Notes: generated by a model not told the origin, from the sequence alone. 64,000 bases of DNA from Pisaster brevispinus (GCA_023634235.1 JAMKCF010000001.1:2750606-2814605); one strand, 5' to 3'. Shown: positions 33,801 to 44,705, counted from the first letter of the stretch. Numbers and translations are program-made.

Positions 33801-36800
33801 TTTGGTAGTGCAAAGAAAAAGTTTGAAGATCAACTTGAACGAAGTTTTTCTTACGTTATAAAAAGGCAAACAAAGTGTGTAATGATTACATATAATTCAG
33901 TAAAACTCAATAAAATTGGTTTCATATTGTAAAAGCAAAACACATTTTGATCAGTGTCACGCTGGGCAAAAATTTTGAGTTTTACGTAAAGGCCCTAAGC
34001 TCCAAGGAATCAAAATGGCACTGTGACATCACACTACGGACTTGATCCAAACAAGACAAACAAAAATGCATAGCAACGGAGACAAAAGAAACCTTCATCC
34101 AGTCTGTGTTTTGATGTATTTACTTCATGACACGCACTGGTTTTACACTGGTCCTCTAAGGCACTGGTACTTGAGTGTTAATTTCACCATTCATTCTTAT
34201 GGGTCTTTCGCTGGGAACCATGCAGGGCGGGAAAAACACTTGTTCAATAATCTGAAAAGGGAAGGGGCTCTTTTTTCTGATCGAATTTCAAAAAAATAAC
34301 AGGAGGGAAAACTTATGACCATAACATGACAATTATGACAATATTTAGTAAGCAGGATAAATAGTCAAATTAGTTTGAGTGATTTTGTTTAAGTTGATCT
34401 TTAATTGAGCCGCCTTTTTTTGCAGCTTGTCTGGCTCAGCCCCATCTCTACAGACTACAACCTCGCCTGGGACGCAACGATGTGTGTCAACAACAGCGCC
34501 GGGATTGAGGTCAAGCGCCTGATGACCAAGGCCTTCAAGGACACCCTGATGCTGCCCCAGCAGCAGCAGCTACTGAGCGAACTGGAGAAAGACCCTAAGC
34601 TAGTCTACCACATCGGACTCACACCTCTGAAGGTGAGGAAGCGCTCTTCATTTCATTTCATTTCATTTATCAATAATAATAACTAGTTCTTATATAGCGA
34701 AATTTTACATTAATGCCCTGGGCCCAATTTTATAGAGCTGCTTAAGCACAAAAACTAGCTAAGCACAACAAAATTATGCTTACCAGAATAAGGTTACCAG
34801 CCAAACTACCATGTCACGTGTACAATTTGTGACTGGTACCCTGCAACAGCTACTGAGCAAACTGGAGAAAGACCCTAAGCTAGTCTACCACATCGGACTC
34901 ACTCCTCTGAAGGTGAGGAAGTGCTTTTAGGGGCCATTCAGAATAGTCAATGTTAAAAAATTTCGATTTTTTTTTTTTTTCTGAAATTGTTTCGACCCAC
35001 CCACCCCAAATTTTGATTTTTAAAGTATTGAATGGCTTCATAATATCATCTAAACACTGAAGAACAAAGTAATGCCTCAAATGAACCAGATATTTTAGAC
35101 CAAAGGTCTCCAACATCAGTAGTTTTTAATGTCTTTTTCAGGCATAAACAAACAAATTTGTAGTTTAATCAGGAATTGAATTGACGATCTTGGCCAGCTG
35201 GGTACTTTTTCTTCTTCTTTTTCGTTTGTCAATTTAAATCCCTTTTTTTGTAAAATAAAGACTGAATCTCGATTTTCAGTTATTTCTTGTGACCCGCCCA
35301 CCCACAATTTCGAAATTTCGAACCGCACCAAAATTGGAAAATACTTTTTTACTTATCCCATTGCTAGACAACACCCACACATTCCGCCCACTGCATTGTT
35401 GTAAGTGATAGGTGCACTGCAATGATATCATGTGGTGAATGCATCTACACGGCACACTGTCAACCCTCCTACTGTCTGACCATTTAATATCATCCACTGT
35501 GGTCTTGTAAATGATAGGTCCACTATGCCAGCCTGCAATATGATATGAATATATTGTGGGGTGTCGTATACTCCCCAGGGAGCTGAGATGGTTTAAGGAA
35601 TGAAATATAAGGCCCAGTGACCAGGGGTAATAATGTCAGAAGCGCTTTTGATACGGCATTCGGGCTGTGATAAAGTGCTATATAAGAATCGATTATGATT
35701 ATTATTATTATCATGAATGCATTTACACAGTACACGCATGTACACATAATAGTTCTCTGCACAGTTGTGCCACCATGCTCAACCCATACACAGTTGATCA
35801 CGGTTGCTAAAGGTTGGTCAGTTTCATAGAAAGTTGTAACAATGAGAGTAAATTTTTGTTTATTGTAACGGTAGGCTATTTAACATGATTGGTAGCGATA
35901 AAAAACATCATTTGTGGCGTGTCGTGGCCGAGTAGTCTAGTTCATCGGACTCAAGCTCTGGTGTTGTCAGCAGCAGAGTGTGGGTTCGAATCCCGGTCAT
36001 GACACTTGTGCCCTTGAGCAAGGCACTGAACCATAATTGCTTCGTAAAAGTTGGGAAGGTAGTGCATTCAGCTCTACCAGCCAGGCTCCTAGTGGATGAT
36101 ACCCATGCCTATATCCTTACGGACTGTGAAGGGGGTAACCCTGTTTCAGCCCCAGGAGTAGGTGGCAACGTGCCCCTGGTGACAGTTGGTCTGGGTCGAT
36201 AGCCCAAATCAGTTGAATGTAGCCCTCGCCTTAAAGTGGCTGTCCGGCCTTGTGAAGTTAAGCGATATCTCATAAAAAGATAGTAACAGAATTATTGTTT
36301 AGTTTTAGTTTGAAAGCTTACTGATTATGAAGGTCGTACTAGAGCCATTTTTTCTGTGAAATGTTTCCATCTGAAATGAAGTCATATTCGAGAAAACTGT
36401 CTCTGTAAACCTACAAAAACGCCTCAGCTGATTCTGGTTGTTGCAACCAAAATTAAGGCATTGTGTTTACATACTTGCAATTGCACATGGTTTTTCACTA
36501 TTTTCTCCTGACTCGCTCAAAAAGCCAACATTTTTACCAGGTTTGCTAATTCATGAATATGGTTGATGACCCAAAACACGAAAACTGTCTGTGACTACTT
36601 TGTCAGCTCTACCACTCCTGTATACCACCTGTAAATAAAGTTTGTTGTTTTTATAATTATCGTATATGTTTAATTGTTCCAGCTACCGGGCCTCGTTGAG
36701 CACAATCCAATCGTGGCAATCGAAGTCCTTCTGCGTCTGATCCAATCCAACCAGATCACCGAGTACTTCTCGGTCCTCGTCAACATGGAAATGTCACTTC

Positions 36801-39800
36801 ATTCAATGGAAGTCGTCAACAGACTCACAACGGTAAAGCTTGATAAACACCTCGTAAATTCACGAGCAGATAAAAGAGATCGGGTTGAAAAATGTCAGTT
36901 TAATAGTGGTTTCTTATATAGCGCTCATATCCGTCACTCAGTGACGCTCAAGGCGCTTCAACATTCACTATTTTCCTGCAAGGTATTTTAGGGGTTCGTT
37001 TGAAGTAAGAGACCTACTCCTTTACATAGCACCTTGTAATGGTTTACAAGGTGCTGTGGCGCAATATGCAGCCGATCAAACCAGGAACACCGGGGCGAAC
37101 CCCTTCTCTTTATGATATTAGGGTGTCATGTGGCAGAGTGGTTTAGAGCATCGAATTCAAGTTTCGATGGTTACGTCATCGGGGTGTGGGTTTGAATCCC
37201 GGTCATGACACTTGTGTCCTTGAGCAAGATACTTTACTATAATTGCTTCTCTCCACCCAGGGGTATAAATGTGTACCTGCGAGGGTAGAGGTTGATATTG
37301 TGTTTGAAAAAGCCTTCGGAGCGCCACGGCAGCCCGGGCTGTATACTCCCCAGGGAGCTGAGAAAGATTACAGGAATGTTATTGGCCCAATGACCAGGGC
37401 ACTAATGTGAAGCGCATTGAGACGTTATTGTGAAATGCGCTATATAAGAACTAGTTTATTATTATTTATTTATTATATTAGTGCAGTGGGTTCTTTTACG
37501 TGCGGTACACAACACACGGGTGCAACGGCTTTACGTCCCATCCGAAGGATGAAGCAATTATGGTTAAGACACAAGTGTTGCGACCGGGACTCGAACCCAC
37601 ACTCTGCTGAGTCAGAAACACCAGAGCTTGAGTCCGATGCTCTTATCCGCTCGGCCACGACAGGCCAGAGACTACTTTTAGACTACACAGAAACGTTTAA
37701 GACTCTTCTTTGTGATCACTCTTCACGTAATTATTGGTTTTTTTCTACAAACAGGCCTGAAATTTCATCTTTGAGAGGGTCGTACTATTTTTGCAAAAGG
37801 CACACTTTCATTTGTAAAAAATTAGAGTTTATTGGAAACTTTTGATGGGGCACCAAGGCCAATTGCAGTACCCAATTTCGAAGAGTTCCTTGGGCACAAA
37901 GAGTAGCTAAGAACAATAGCTTACCGGAATAAGGTTACCAGCCAAGCTACCATGTCACTTGTACAATTTGTGACTGGTATTCTATTGATTTCTTCTTAGC
38001 AGAAAAGTGTTAAGCATTTCTGCTTAAACAGCTCTGTGAAATTGTGCCCAGGGCCCAATTTCATAGAGCTGCTTAAGCAGAAAATATTGCTTAACAATTG
38101 TCTGCTAAGCAGAAAGGAGCAGGACACCAGTCACAAATTGTACATGTGACATGGTAGCTTGGCTGGTAACCTTACTCTGGTAAGCATAATTTTGTTGTGC
38201 TTAGCTACTGTTTGTGCTTAAGCAGCTCTATAAAATTGGGCCCAGGGCGACAGAGGACATAGCCTCCGTTTAAATCCCGGTTTGTTCTTAATATTTCAGG
38301 CTGTCGAGCTGCCGCAGGAGTTTGTGCATCTCTACATCTCAAACTGCATCACGACTTGTGAAACCATCAAGGATAAATACATGCAGAACAGACTGGTTCG
38401 ATTGGTAAGTGAAGAAGAGGGTTGTTGTAGGAGGAAAGTGTAAGGGTGGGTTTCAGAAGTTCAACTCTTTCAGCCCCGATGATGACTTTTGTAGACTGTG
38501 CACTATACCCTGCTTGAGCCCCAATGGTGACTTTAGTTGACTGTGCACTATACCCTGCTTGAGCCCCAATGGTGACTTTAGTGGACTGTGCACTATACCC
38601 TGCTTGAGCCCCAATGGTGACTTTAGTGGACTGTGCACTATACCCTGCTTGAGCCCCAATGGTGACTTTAGTCTACTGTGCACTATACCCTGCTTGAGCC
38701 CCAATGGTGACTTTAGTCGACTGTGCACTATACCCTGCTTGAGCCCCAATGGTGACTTTAGTCCACTGTGCACTATACCCTGCTTGAGCCCCAATGGTGA
38801 CTTTGCTCTACTGTGCACTATACCCTGCTTGAGCCCATTGGCGACTTTGCTCTACTGTGCACTATACCCTGCTTGAGCCCCATGGTGACTTTAGTCCACT
38901 GTGCACTATACCCTGCTTGAGCCCCAATGGTGACTTAAGTCCACTGTGCACTATACCCTGCTTGAGCCCCAATGGTGACTTTGCTCTACTGTGCACTATA
39001 CCCTGCTTGAGCCCATTGGCGACTTTGCTCTACTGTGCACTATACCCTGCTTGAGCCCCATGGTGACTTTAGTCCACTGTGCACTATACCCTGCTTGAGC
39101 CCCAATGGTGACTTTAGTCTACTGTGCACTATACCCTGCTTGGGCCCCAATGGCGACTTTGCTCTACTGTGCACTATACCCTGCTTGAGCCCCATGGTGA
39201 CTTTAGTCCACTGTGCACTATACCCTGCTTGAGCCCCAATGGTGACTTTAGTCTACTGTGCACTATACCCTGCTTGGGCCCCAATGGCGACTTTAGTCCA
39301 CTGTGCACTATACCCTGCTTGAGCCCCAATGGTGCCTTTAGTTGACTGTGCACTATACCCTGCTTGAGCCCCAATGGTGACTTAAGTGGCAGTTAAACAT
39401 AATTTTTTATTTTCTTTCCCCAATAGGTATGCGTCTTCCTACAGTCACTCATCAGAAATAAGATCATAAATGTTAAGGTATGTAAAAACTGCAACGATAA
39501 AGTCTTTCTTGAAAACGATTAACATTTGTGACTCGTGCAGTGAGGTACGAGGGTTACACATGTAGGACTTTTCTGATGTGCTGTACACGGAAACAGAGTC
39601 CTAGATATGAAGGTCTGTTTAGGGTGGAAAAATGTTCAGAGCTCTACAGCTACAGATTTTAAAAAAGTGGGCAGGCAGTAAAATATTGGAATAACATGTA
39701 CCAAAAAGACTGAGGACAACAGAAAAGACATCCACAATCCAGGTTTGCCAGGACTGACAAAAGTGCTCGCACTCTCACCATGACATTACAGGAAAGCTCA

Positions 39801-40226
39801 GAAAGAGGCTAGAATGAAACATCCTTTTCATTTGACAACTAACACCTGTTATCTCCTTGTAACTTCCTTTTCAAATAGTGGGTGGACTGAATTGGAGCAG
39901 GCACAAACCAGTAGAGCTGCTGACTGCCCCAGGGAGATTAACTGCTCATCCATTAAGTTTATGACCCAAGTAATTCAATGTAAACACACCCACTGGTGAA
40001 AAGGATGTATAGTTTCTGAGTTTTTGTGGCGAAACTCGGAAATTCTCTAATGGAACTTTCCCGTATTTGTTTGTTCTTATCGCAGGACCTTTTCATCGAG
40101 ATGCAAGCTTTCTGTATTGGGTTTAGTCACATCAGGGAAGCAGCCGGACTTTTCCGTCTCTTGAAGACGTTAGACAGCGAACAGCAACAGGCCCAACCAC
40201 AGCCGCAACAAAATCATAAAAAATAA
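27813..40226 (+). CDS. CNOT11: CCR4-NOT transcription complex subunit 11 (11 exons)
   Basis: Exons 27813-27850, 28334-28439, 29333-29467, 30369-30482, 31145-31314, 32573-32705, 34426-34632, 36683-36832, 38300-38404, 39427-39477 and 40086-40226 join in frame (1350 nt, 449 residues; human is about 510). All introns are gt..ag. Recognisable CNOT11 stretches: [109 protein letters not shown] and [15 protein letters not shown]. The C-terminal half is the conserved DUF2363 region. CNOT11 with CNOT10 docks on the CNOT1 N-terminus of the cytoplasmic deadenylase complex that shortens mRNA poly(A) tails. The Gln-rich tail ([14 protein letters not shown]) is lineage specific. The long N-terminal extension of the human protein is missing. 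Confidence 0.95.
28865..29182. repeat. Large GC-rich foldback element in CNOT11 intron 2
   Basis: Two arms of about 150 bp in opposite orientation. One runs ATATTTCAATTCAAAATTGTCAAC.. to ..GACGTCACCGGCCGGCCGGG and TGGGCGGAGCG; the other is its complement. Each arm has TGACGTCA (full CRE) and a CCAAAATGGCCGC YY1-like site. It is an inverted-repeat MITE by structure; class unknown. Confidence 0.75.
29571..29924 (+). mobile_element. SINE with tRNA-Leu(CAA)-like head
   Basis: Head GTCATGTGGCCGAGTGGTTT...TCGAATTCAAGTTTCGA (anticodon loop TTCAAGT) with long variable arm and GGTTCGAATCCC, followed by a conserved body and (TTA)n tail after TATAAGAACTAG. Nearly identical copies at 37133-37480 and 55137-55477. 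Confidence 0.8.
29928..30060 (+). repeat. Hairpin repeat with GATCGAAACGTCGAG core
   Basis: CCAGAAGACGGTCAGAGCAA..CTGATCGAAACG, then AAAGAGATTTCTTACATGGTGTCAC. Related to 6596-6712. Directly follows the SINE tail. Confidence 0.5.
30650..30810 (+). repeat. SINE body fragment
   Basis: AGTAGGGGTTAACCCCGGTG..ACAGGTTTCCTCAGGCTTGCGAGC matches 33590-33720 and, inverted, the left half of 60838-61178. Confidence 0.55.
30825..31035 (-). mobile_element. SINE with tRNA-like head, minus orientation
   Basis: On the minus strand GCTCGGTGGTCTACTGGTAA (A box) and GGTCGTGGGTTCGAATCCCA (B box) are followed by ACTGAGCATACAGTGCTTAA and CACATCGGTGCAAGGG. Same family as 62835-63055. Confidence 0.7.
32181..32380. 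mobile_element. GGGCCCAATTTCATAAAGC-family hairpin MITE, diverged
   Basis: CTGAGCTCATTCTCATAAAATCTGTAAGCAC at the left and AGCTTTATGAAATTGGGCTCAG at the right, with the family interior (CAGAAACAGGTTACGG..TTCCATGAAG). In CNOT11 intron 5. Confidence 0.6.
32880..33075 (-). mobile_element. SINE 3' half (tRNA-Leu-headed family), minus orientation
   Basis: TATTTGTATAGCGCCTACTG..TAAGCGCTTAACATTC..TAGCACCTTGTAATGGTTTACAAGGTGC matches the body of the full copy at 48421-48829. The head is missing. Confidence 0.55.
34726..34843. mobile_element. Half of a GGGCCCAATTT-family MITE, fused to an exon fragment
   Basis: Left half only (GGGCCCAATTTTATAGAGCTGCTTAAGCAC ... TGTGACTGGTACCCTG). At the point where the right half should begin, a copy of CNOT11 exon 7 sequence starts. 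Confidence 0.65.
34844..34926 (+). pseudogene. Duplicated 3' end of CNOT11 exon 7 with its splice donor
   Basis: Matches 34561-34643 with about 4 substitutions, including the GTGAGGAAG donor (34913). It is in frame ([21 protein letters not shown]) and preceded by CAACAG, a weak possible acceptor. It sits 282 bp downstream inside intron 7, so it could act as a duplicated mini-exon, but is most simply a dead fragment. Confidence 0.8.
35560..35715 (+). mobile_element. SINE 3' fragment
   Basis: GTATACTCCCCAGGGAGCTGAGA..GGCCCAGTGACCAGGG..CTATATAAGAATCGATTATGATTATTATT, the tail part of the tRNA-Leu-headed family. Confidence 0.6.
35919..36225 (+). mobile_element. SINE with tRNA-Leu-like head, variant body
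   Basis: GTCGTGGCCGAGTAGTCTAG..GGACTCAAGCTCTGG..GTGGGTTCGAATCCCGGTCATGACACTTGTG, then a body unlike the other copies (CTACCAGCCAGGCTCCTAGTGG). Confidence 0.65.
36228..36640 (+). mobile_element. Copy of the AAAGGTATTATAC MITE family, eroded ends
   Basis: Same order of blocks as 57247-57625 (GTTTGAAAGCTTACTGATTATGA, TGAAATGAAGTCATATTCGAGA, GGTTTTTCACTATTTTCTCCTGACT, CTACCACTCCTGTATACCACCT). In CNOT11 intron 7. Confidence 0.65.
36895..37667 (-). mobile_element. Minus-strand SINE interrupted by a younger SINE
   Basis: 36895-37132 and 37481-37667 together form one minus-oriented tRNA-Leu-headed SINE like 48421-48829. 37133-37480 is a plus-oriented SINE inserted between CTTCTCTT and GCAGTGGGTTC, with a short imperfect duplication (ATGATATTAG / TTATATTAG). 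Confidence 0.7.
37133..37480 (+). mobile_element. SINE (tRNA-Leu(CAA)-like head) nested in another SINE
   Basis: Near-identical to 29571-29924 and 55137-55477, including the AACTAGTTTATTATT tail, so it is a recent insertion. Confidence 0.8.
37867..38243. mobile_element. Two adjacent GGGCCCAATTT-family MITEs
   Basis: 37867-38050 (diverged) abuts 38051-38243 (intact ends GGGCCCAATTTCATAGAGCTG / GCTCTATAAAATTGGGCCC). Both include the CACCAGTCACAAATTGTACA-like block that is amplified at 55620-56100. In CNOT11 intron 8, ending about 55 bp before exon 9. Confidence 0.7.
38480..39390 (+). repeat. 45-bp minisatellite in CNOT11 intron 9
   Basis: Unit GACTTTAGTCCACTGTGCAC + TATACCCTGCTTGAGCCCCAATGGT, period 45 bp, about 20 copies. 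Variants with a lost base (GAGCCCATGG) come in a higher-order pattern of about 178 bp near 38840-39240. It starts about 75 bp after the exon 9 donor and ends about 35 bp before exon 10. Its long open frames are artefacts. Confidence 0.95.
39780..40062 (-). mobile_element. MITE with GGGAAAGCTCCATTA-type ends
   Basis: Inverse copy of the element in peptide-gene intron 2 (15990-16572, minus its 295-bp insert): AGGAAAGCTC..GGCTAGAATGAAACATCC at the left and CACTGGTGAAAAGGATGTATAG..ATGGAACTTTCCC at the right. It ends directly before CNOT11 exon 11. Confidence 0.65.
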
Positions 40227-40274
40227 ACAGTACTATTATTGAATTCTGCTTTTAGCAAGTGTTATATTAATTTA

Positions 40275-40280
40275 ATAAAA
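40275..40280 (+). terminator. Probable CNOT11 polyadenylation signal
   Basis: AATAAA about 50 bp after the stop codon (within TTTAATAAAAAG); a second AATAAA overlaps the stop (40222-40227). The first is the better placed. Confidence 0.45.
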
Positions 40281-40282
40281 AG

Positions 40283-40530
40283 TCGCATCCACTTAAGGTG
40301 ATCCCCTGGCTGCCACTTCCCATGTTGTATCGTAAACTTGGGTGTGATCCCTGGCTACACGGCAGTTACAGGTTGATCGGCTTCTTACTGGCACCCCCTG
40401 AACGAAGATATTGACAACATAGCGAGACCACCAACAGGTAGCTAGGTAGCTCAGTTGGTTGAGCGCCGGCGTGTTAATCCGGAGGTCGCAGGTTCAAAAT
40501 CTGCTCTAGTTAACTCAAAAGTAATTTAAT
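40283..40530 (+). mobile_element. SINE-like repeat with tRNA-Asn(GTT)-like segment
   Basis: Leader AGTCGCATCCACTTAAGGTG..CCCTGGCTACAC, then GTAGCTCAGTTGGTTGAGCG (A box), anticodon loop GTGTTAA and GGTCGCAGGTTCAAAATC (B box). Inverted copy at 45275-45540, partial copy at 44540-44705. The acceptor stem does not close, so it is not called a tRNA gene. Confidence 0.65.
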
Positions 40531-40639
40531 AATACTACTTTTGAAAAGAGTTGTCTAATCCAGCTACCAAAGCTATAGGAAGCTGATACATTGTTGGTAC
40601 CACAACAGGCTGTCCAACATCTGATAAGAAGTTGTATCA

Positions 40640-41880
40640 AACCTTACAACAAGGAACATTTCTTGACTACAAGTTACCTACTTCTAGAACTGGGATGGTT
40701 CTGGGAGTAATGAAGTATCTTCCTGGAACTGGGAATAATTCTTAGCATGCAGTACCTACTCCAAGACCCGGGAATAGCTATAAGAATATGCAGTGTCTGC
40801 TTGAGGAACTGGGTAATAGGTTTTTTGTGTGCATGAAATACCTACTGGGAACTGGGAAAAGTTGTAGGAGTATGAAGTACCTACTCCTAGAACTGGGAAT
40901 AGTTCTGTGAGCTTGAAGTACCAACTCCATGAACTGGGCATAGTTCTGAGAGTGTGAAGAACTTACTCCAAGAACTGGGAATAGTTAAAGGAATATGAAG
41001 CCTCTACTCATAGAACCGGGAATAGTTCTGTTACAAACATGAAGTACCTATTGGGAACTGGGAAAAGTTGTAGGAGTATGAAGTACCTGCTCCTAGAACT
41101 GGGAATAGTTCTGAGAGTATAAAGTACCAACTCCAAGAACTGTGAATTGTTTTGAGAGTCTGAAAGGTCTACTAGAACTGGGAATAGTGGTAGGAGTATA
41201 ACGTACCTCCTGTAAGAACTGTGACAATTTTGTGGGATTGCAGTACCTACACCTACTGGGAATAGTTGTAGGAGTATGAGGTACATACTTCTTAAACAGG
41301 GAATAGTTGTGAATTAAAGGCAGAACTGGGAATAGCAATAGGAGTGTGAAATGCTTACTCCTAGAACTGTAAATAGATTTTTGAGCTTGAATTACCAACA
41401 CCTAAAAGTGAGGATAGTTGTAGAAGTTTAAAGTACATACTCATTGAAATGGAAATAGTTCTGAGAGTGTGATTTACCAACTCCAAGAACTGGGAATAGC
41501 TCTGATAAATTGAAGGCCCACTTTTAGAACTAGGAGTAGTGGAAGGAGTATGAAGTGCTTACTCATAGAACTGTGAATAGTTGTGAAAGCTTGAAGTACC
41601 AACTCCTTGAACTGGGAATAGTCATGAGAGTATGAAGTGCAAATTTCTAGAACTGTGAATAGTTCTGTGACCCCCCTCTCTGCTTTTTTCTAGAATTGTG
41701 AATAATTCTGTGAGCTTTTGAAGTACCTACTCTTGGAACTGGAAATTGATGTGATCTTTAAAGTATTTAGTTCTGGAATTGTGATGCTTTCTATGAGTAT
41801 GAAACAGAGAACTGGGAATAGTTTTAGAATTATGAAGTATCGACATTCTCCAGGTCTAACCCTTAACACCTTACATGTTC
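40640..41880. repeat. Degenerate minisatellite downstream of CNOT11
   Basis: Over twenty diverged units of TACTCCTAGAACTGGGAATA + GTTCTGAGAGTATGAAGTACC, spacing roughly 45-60 bp. An old, decayed array. Confidence 0.8.
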
Positions 41881-42364
41881 TAGTGGAAAAAACCCAAAAT
41901 TGATGGGCTAGCAAACTCCACTTCTGAACTTGCCCAGTGGGCTACTAAAAACTGGGCAACCTACTTGTTTAAAACGCTCATGTTTCTTCCTTTTCAAATG
42001 TCAAGTAAGACATTTAAAAAATGTAATAATTTATTTTTGTGTGAGCGACTGTTTCTTGCAAAATAAAATGAAAATATATACCTAAAAACCAAAGTGACTG
42101 TCCACTCCTCTACACACACAATTATGGATTGCACGATTAATACAATATTAATAAGCGACTGTATGCTGGGACACAAGTGTTTGCAGCACGAAGCCGGAAG
42201 GCCAACACAGCTGTTGTATGTACATAATTATTGTAAATAAACACGGTTGAGATTATGACCGAAGTGTTGACTCAATTTGTTCTGATTTTGTTTTGTCTGT
42301 TGCTCGAGAGTGTTTCTGGTATCTGCTTAGTCACAATTTATAGAGTTGTATATAATTTGTTGTA

Positions 42365-42945
42365 TCTAATGCGCATTGTTTAAAAAACTTAATTGGACTA
42401 GTTAATCGGCAACCACTTTTAATGTGGCTGTCATCTTGCTTTAGTATCTGCTTACTTGTTTCTATTGATGACAACTTTGTGCTAAGCAGATTCCTGTGTT
42501 CAGCAGTATCCCCATAATCCTTGAATCCATAATGGTTTCTCGTTGAATTTCCATAATAATGAAAGATTGTGGGGGGGGGGGGGTGTCTCCCGAGATCTCG
42601 GTATGTCGTCATCTTACGTTCATGACGTCATCACCATGCAGTAAATTATCTCAGGATCTCAACAAGTTGGATAGCACTTCCAAACCTCCGTACGATCGAG
42701 ACATCCCCTCCCCCCAACTCCCGTTCCTCACAATCTTTCATAATTATTGGAAATCAACGAGAAACCATTTTGGATTCAAGGGTTAATTTATGGGGATACC
42801 GCCTGAACACAGGAATCTGCTAAGCACAACGTTTTCATCAACAGAAACCAGTAAACAGATATACTGAAGCACAATGACAACCACATTAAAAGTGGCTGCC
42901 GATAAAACCAGTCCAATTAAATATTTAAAAAAATGTTAAAGAATA
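42365..42945. mobile_element. Foldback element with arms of about 200 bp
   Basis: TTTAAAAAACTTAATTGGAC..GGCAACCACTTTTAATGTGG..GATTCCTGTGTTCAGC..CCATAATGGTTTCTCGTTGA at the left; the imperfect complement (CAACGAGAAACCATTTTGGA..AACACAGGAATCTGC..CCACATTAAAAGTGGCTGCC..CCAGTCCAATTAAATATTT) at the right. The centre holds CCCGAGATCTCGG-like sequence. Arms have drifted, so it is old. Confidence 0.7.
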
Positions 42946-43479
42946 CTAAGCAATATAAAATTTCTAGAAGTACAAAAATCTCACAATAACGTGATTTTAT
43001 GAGGTTTTTTTTCTGGTTAGTTAAAAAAAAAATACAATGACCAAACAACAACTTGAATTTATGGGTTTTAATAACTTGACTTTATGTTGTTTTTCCAGGA
43101 TACTTCTAGAAATACAAAGATAAAAACAATAACTCGAATTTTTGTTGTTGTTTTTCAGGATATTTTTAGAAAAGAAGATCAAATAATAGCTTGATTGTTT
43201 TTTTCTCTCTCAGGATAGACAAATCTATGAAACCAATCGATGACTGACTGGATTGTCAGAAAGGGTATTATTAGCCATCCACACGCAAGCGGAACACCTG
43301 GCGTTTAGCATGAACTGAAATGAGGTCTTTTGTGGGGAAGCGACGGGCATAATTTAAAAGACGAAATTGAAAATTATAAAAACTGATTTAAAAAATGACA
43401 GTGCTGTATATAGTTTTAATTAAAACTTTGATTTCTGATACAAAACCACGGGAGATGGATATGAGTGTTACGTTGTTGA

Positions 43480-43535
43480 TGAGAATGTTTGTTGTGGTGG
43501 TTGTGGTGGTGGTGGTGGGTGGGGGGGGGGGGGCG
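43480..43535 (+). repeat. GTGGTG / poly-G tract
   Basis: (GTGGT)n followed by GGGTGGGGGGGGGGGGGGC. A simple repeat with G-quadruplex potential. Confidence 0.8.
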
Positions 43536-44187
43536 TTATTGTCAAATCTTCGTACAAACATGCTCTTATTTCCCAGTATGCATCTTAGCTTCCTCTTTCA
43601 TGTAACTCTTTTACAATTACATTTCCGTTTTTCCATTCAGTCACTTTTATGTTTTCCTATTTGTTACATTAGATTATTGTCATTTTTTCTTACATACTTT
43701 TCATTCCGTCATTGTTATGCTCACACTCTCCTCGTCTCGCTTTAACGTATACCCATTGTCATGTCTCTTGCCTGTCTGTTTATTCTTTGTTTGTGTTTGT
43801 TTGTCGGCTGTTTTGTACAAGCTTCTGCTTACTTAAACAGCCTCATACTCTATTTCCTTGTTACTGCATACCTGCTTTGAAGTTTACTTGTTTTTGGTTT
43901 ACTCAGTATTTTCTGTAAACTGTGTTTGTATATTCATAGAAGTATGAAAATAAATGTGAATTTGAATTGAAAAAAAGGTAAAGAAAGACGCTGCGACCCA
44001 GTTCGCCGTGTTCATTTCCGGGCAAGCAAGAGTGTTTGTATATAGCCTAGTTTCCAATGGGTTTAAAGCATGGTTCTCTTGGACCTAAAACCAGGGAATA
44101 AATGAAGTTAACTAAAGAAAAATGTAAAAAAAAAATGATAATAATAATTTGAAAAAAGAGAAAAACCATCAGCGGAGCTACCTTGTT

Positions 44188-44370
44188 TAACTGCTGCCGT
44201 CGATTTCACCAAACTCTTCCTACATTAGGATTAATCTTAGGACTTAGGACGAGTCCCAGCCTTGCACTGTAACATGTAAACCTTAAGATTAATCCTACGT
44301 TAGGACTAGTTACTCGTCCTAACTCGAGATAGGATTAACCCTAGCGTTTCGTGAAATCGGCTGCAGGTAT
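44188..44370. mobile_element. Small hairpin MITE (GATTTCACCAAAC / GTTTCGTGAAATC)
   Basis: Ends GCTGCCGTCGATTTCACCAAA and TTTCGTGAAATCGGCTGCAG, with inner inverted segments TAGGATTAATCTTAGGAC and GATTAATCCTACGTTAGGAC. Confidence 0.6.
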
Positions 44371-44539
44371 GCCTATGTTTCCTTTATTGTTTTATCATAC
44401 TATTAAATCCTTACCCGTGATATTAATAAGTGAATGGATGAATGAAATAACCGCACTATCTGTGGACCCACATAGATCGCTCACAATATCAATGAAACGG
44501 GTATTATTATTATTGTTAAATTGAATTAAACTATGGTTT

Positions 44540-44705
44540 ACGGCAGTTACATGTTGAATGGCTTCTGACTGGTACCCGAATAGAGATATTGACATAATAG
44601 GGAGACCGCCAACATAGGGCTAGATACATCAGTGGGTACATCGCCGGCTTGTTAATCCAGAGGTCGCAGGTTCATGTTCCGCTCGAGTCAATTTGTCTGT
44701 GGTTC
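44540..44705 (+). mobile_element. tRNA-Asn-headed SINE fragment
   Basis: CGGCAGTTACATGTTGAATGG..GAGATATTGACATAATAGGGAGACC then a diverged tRNA-like part with the TTGTTAATCCAGAGGTCGCAG anticodon region. Matches 40360-40520. Confidence 0.6.

Noticed and set aside
38453..39374. Repeat proteins in CNOT11 intron 9
   Set aside because: 45-bp array artefact inside an intron bounded by well-supported exons.
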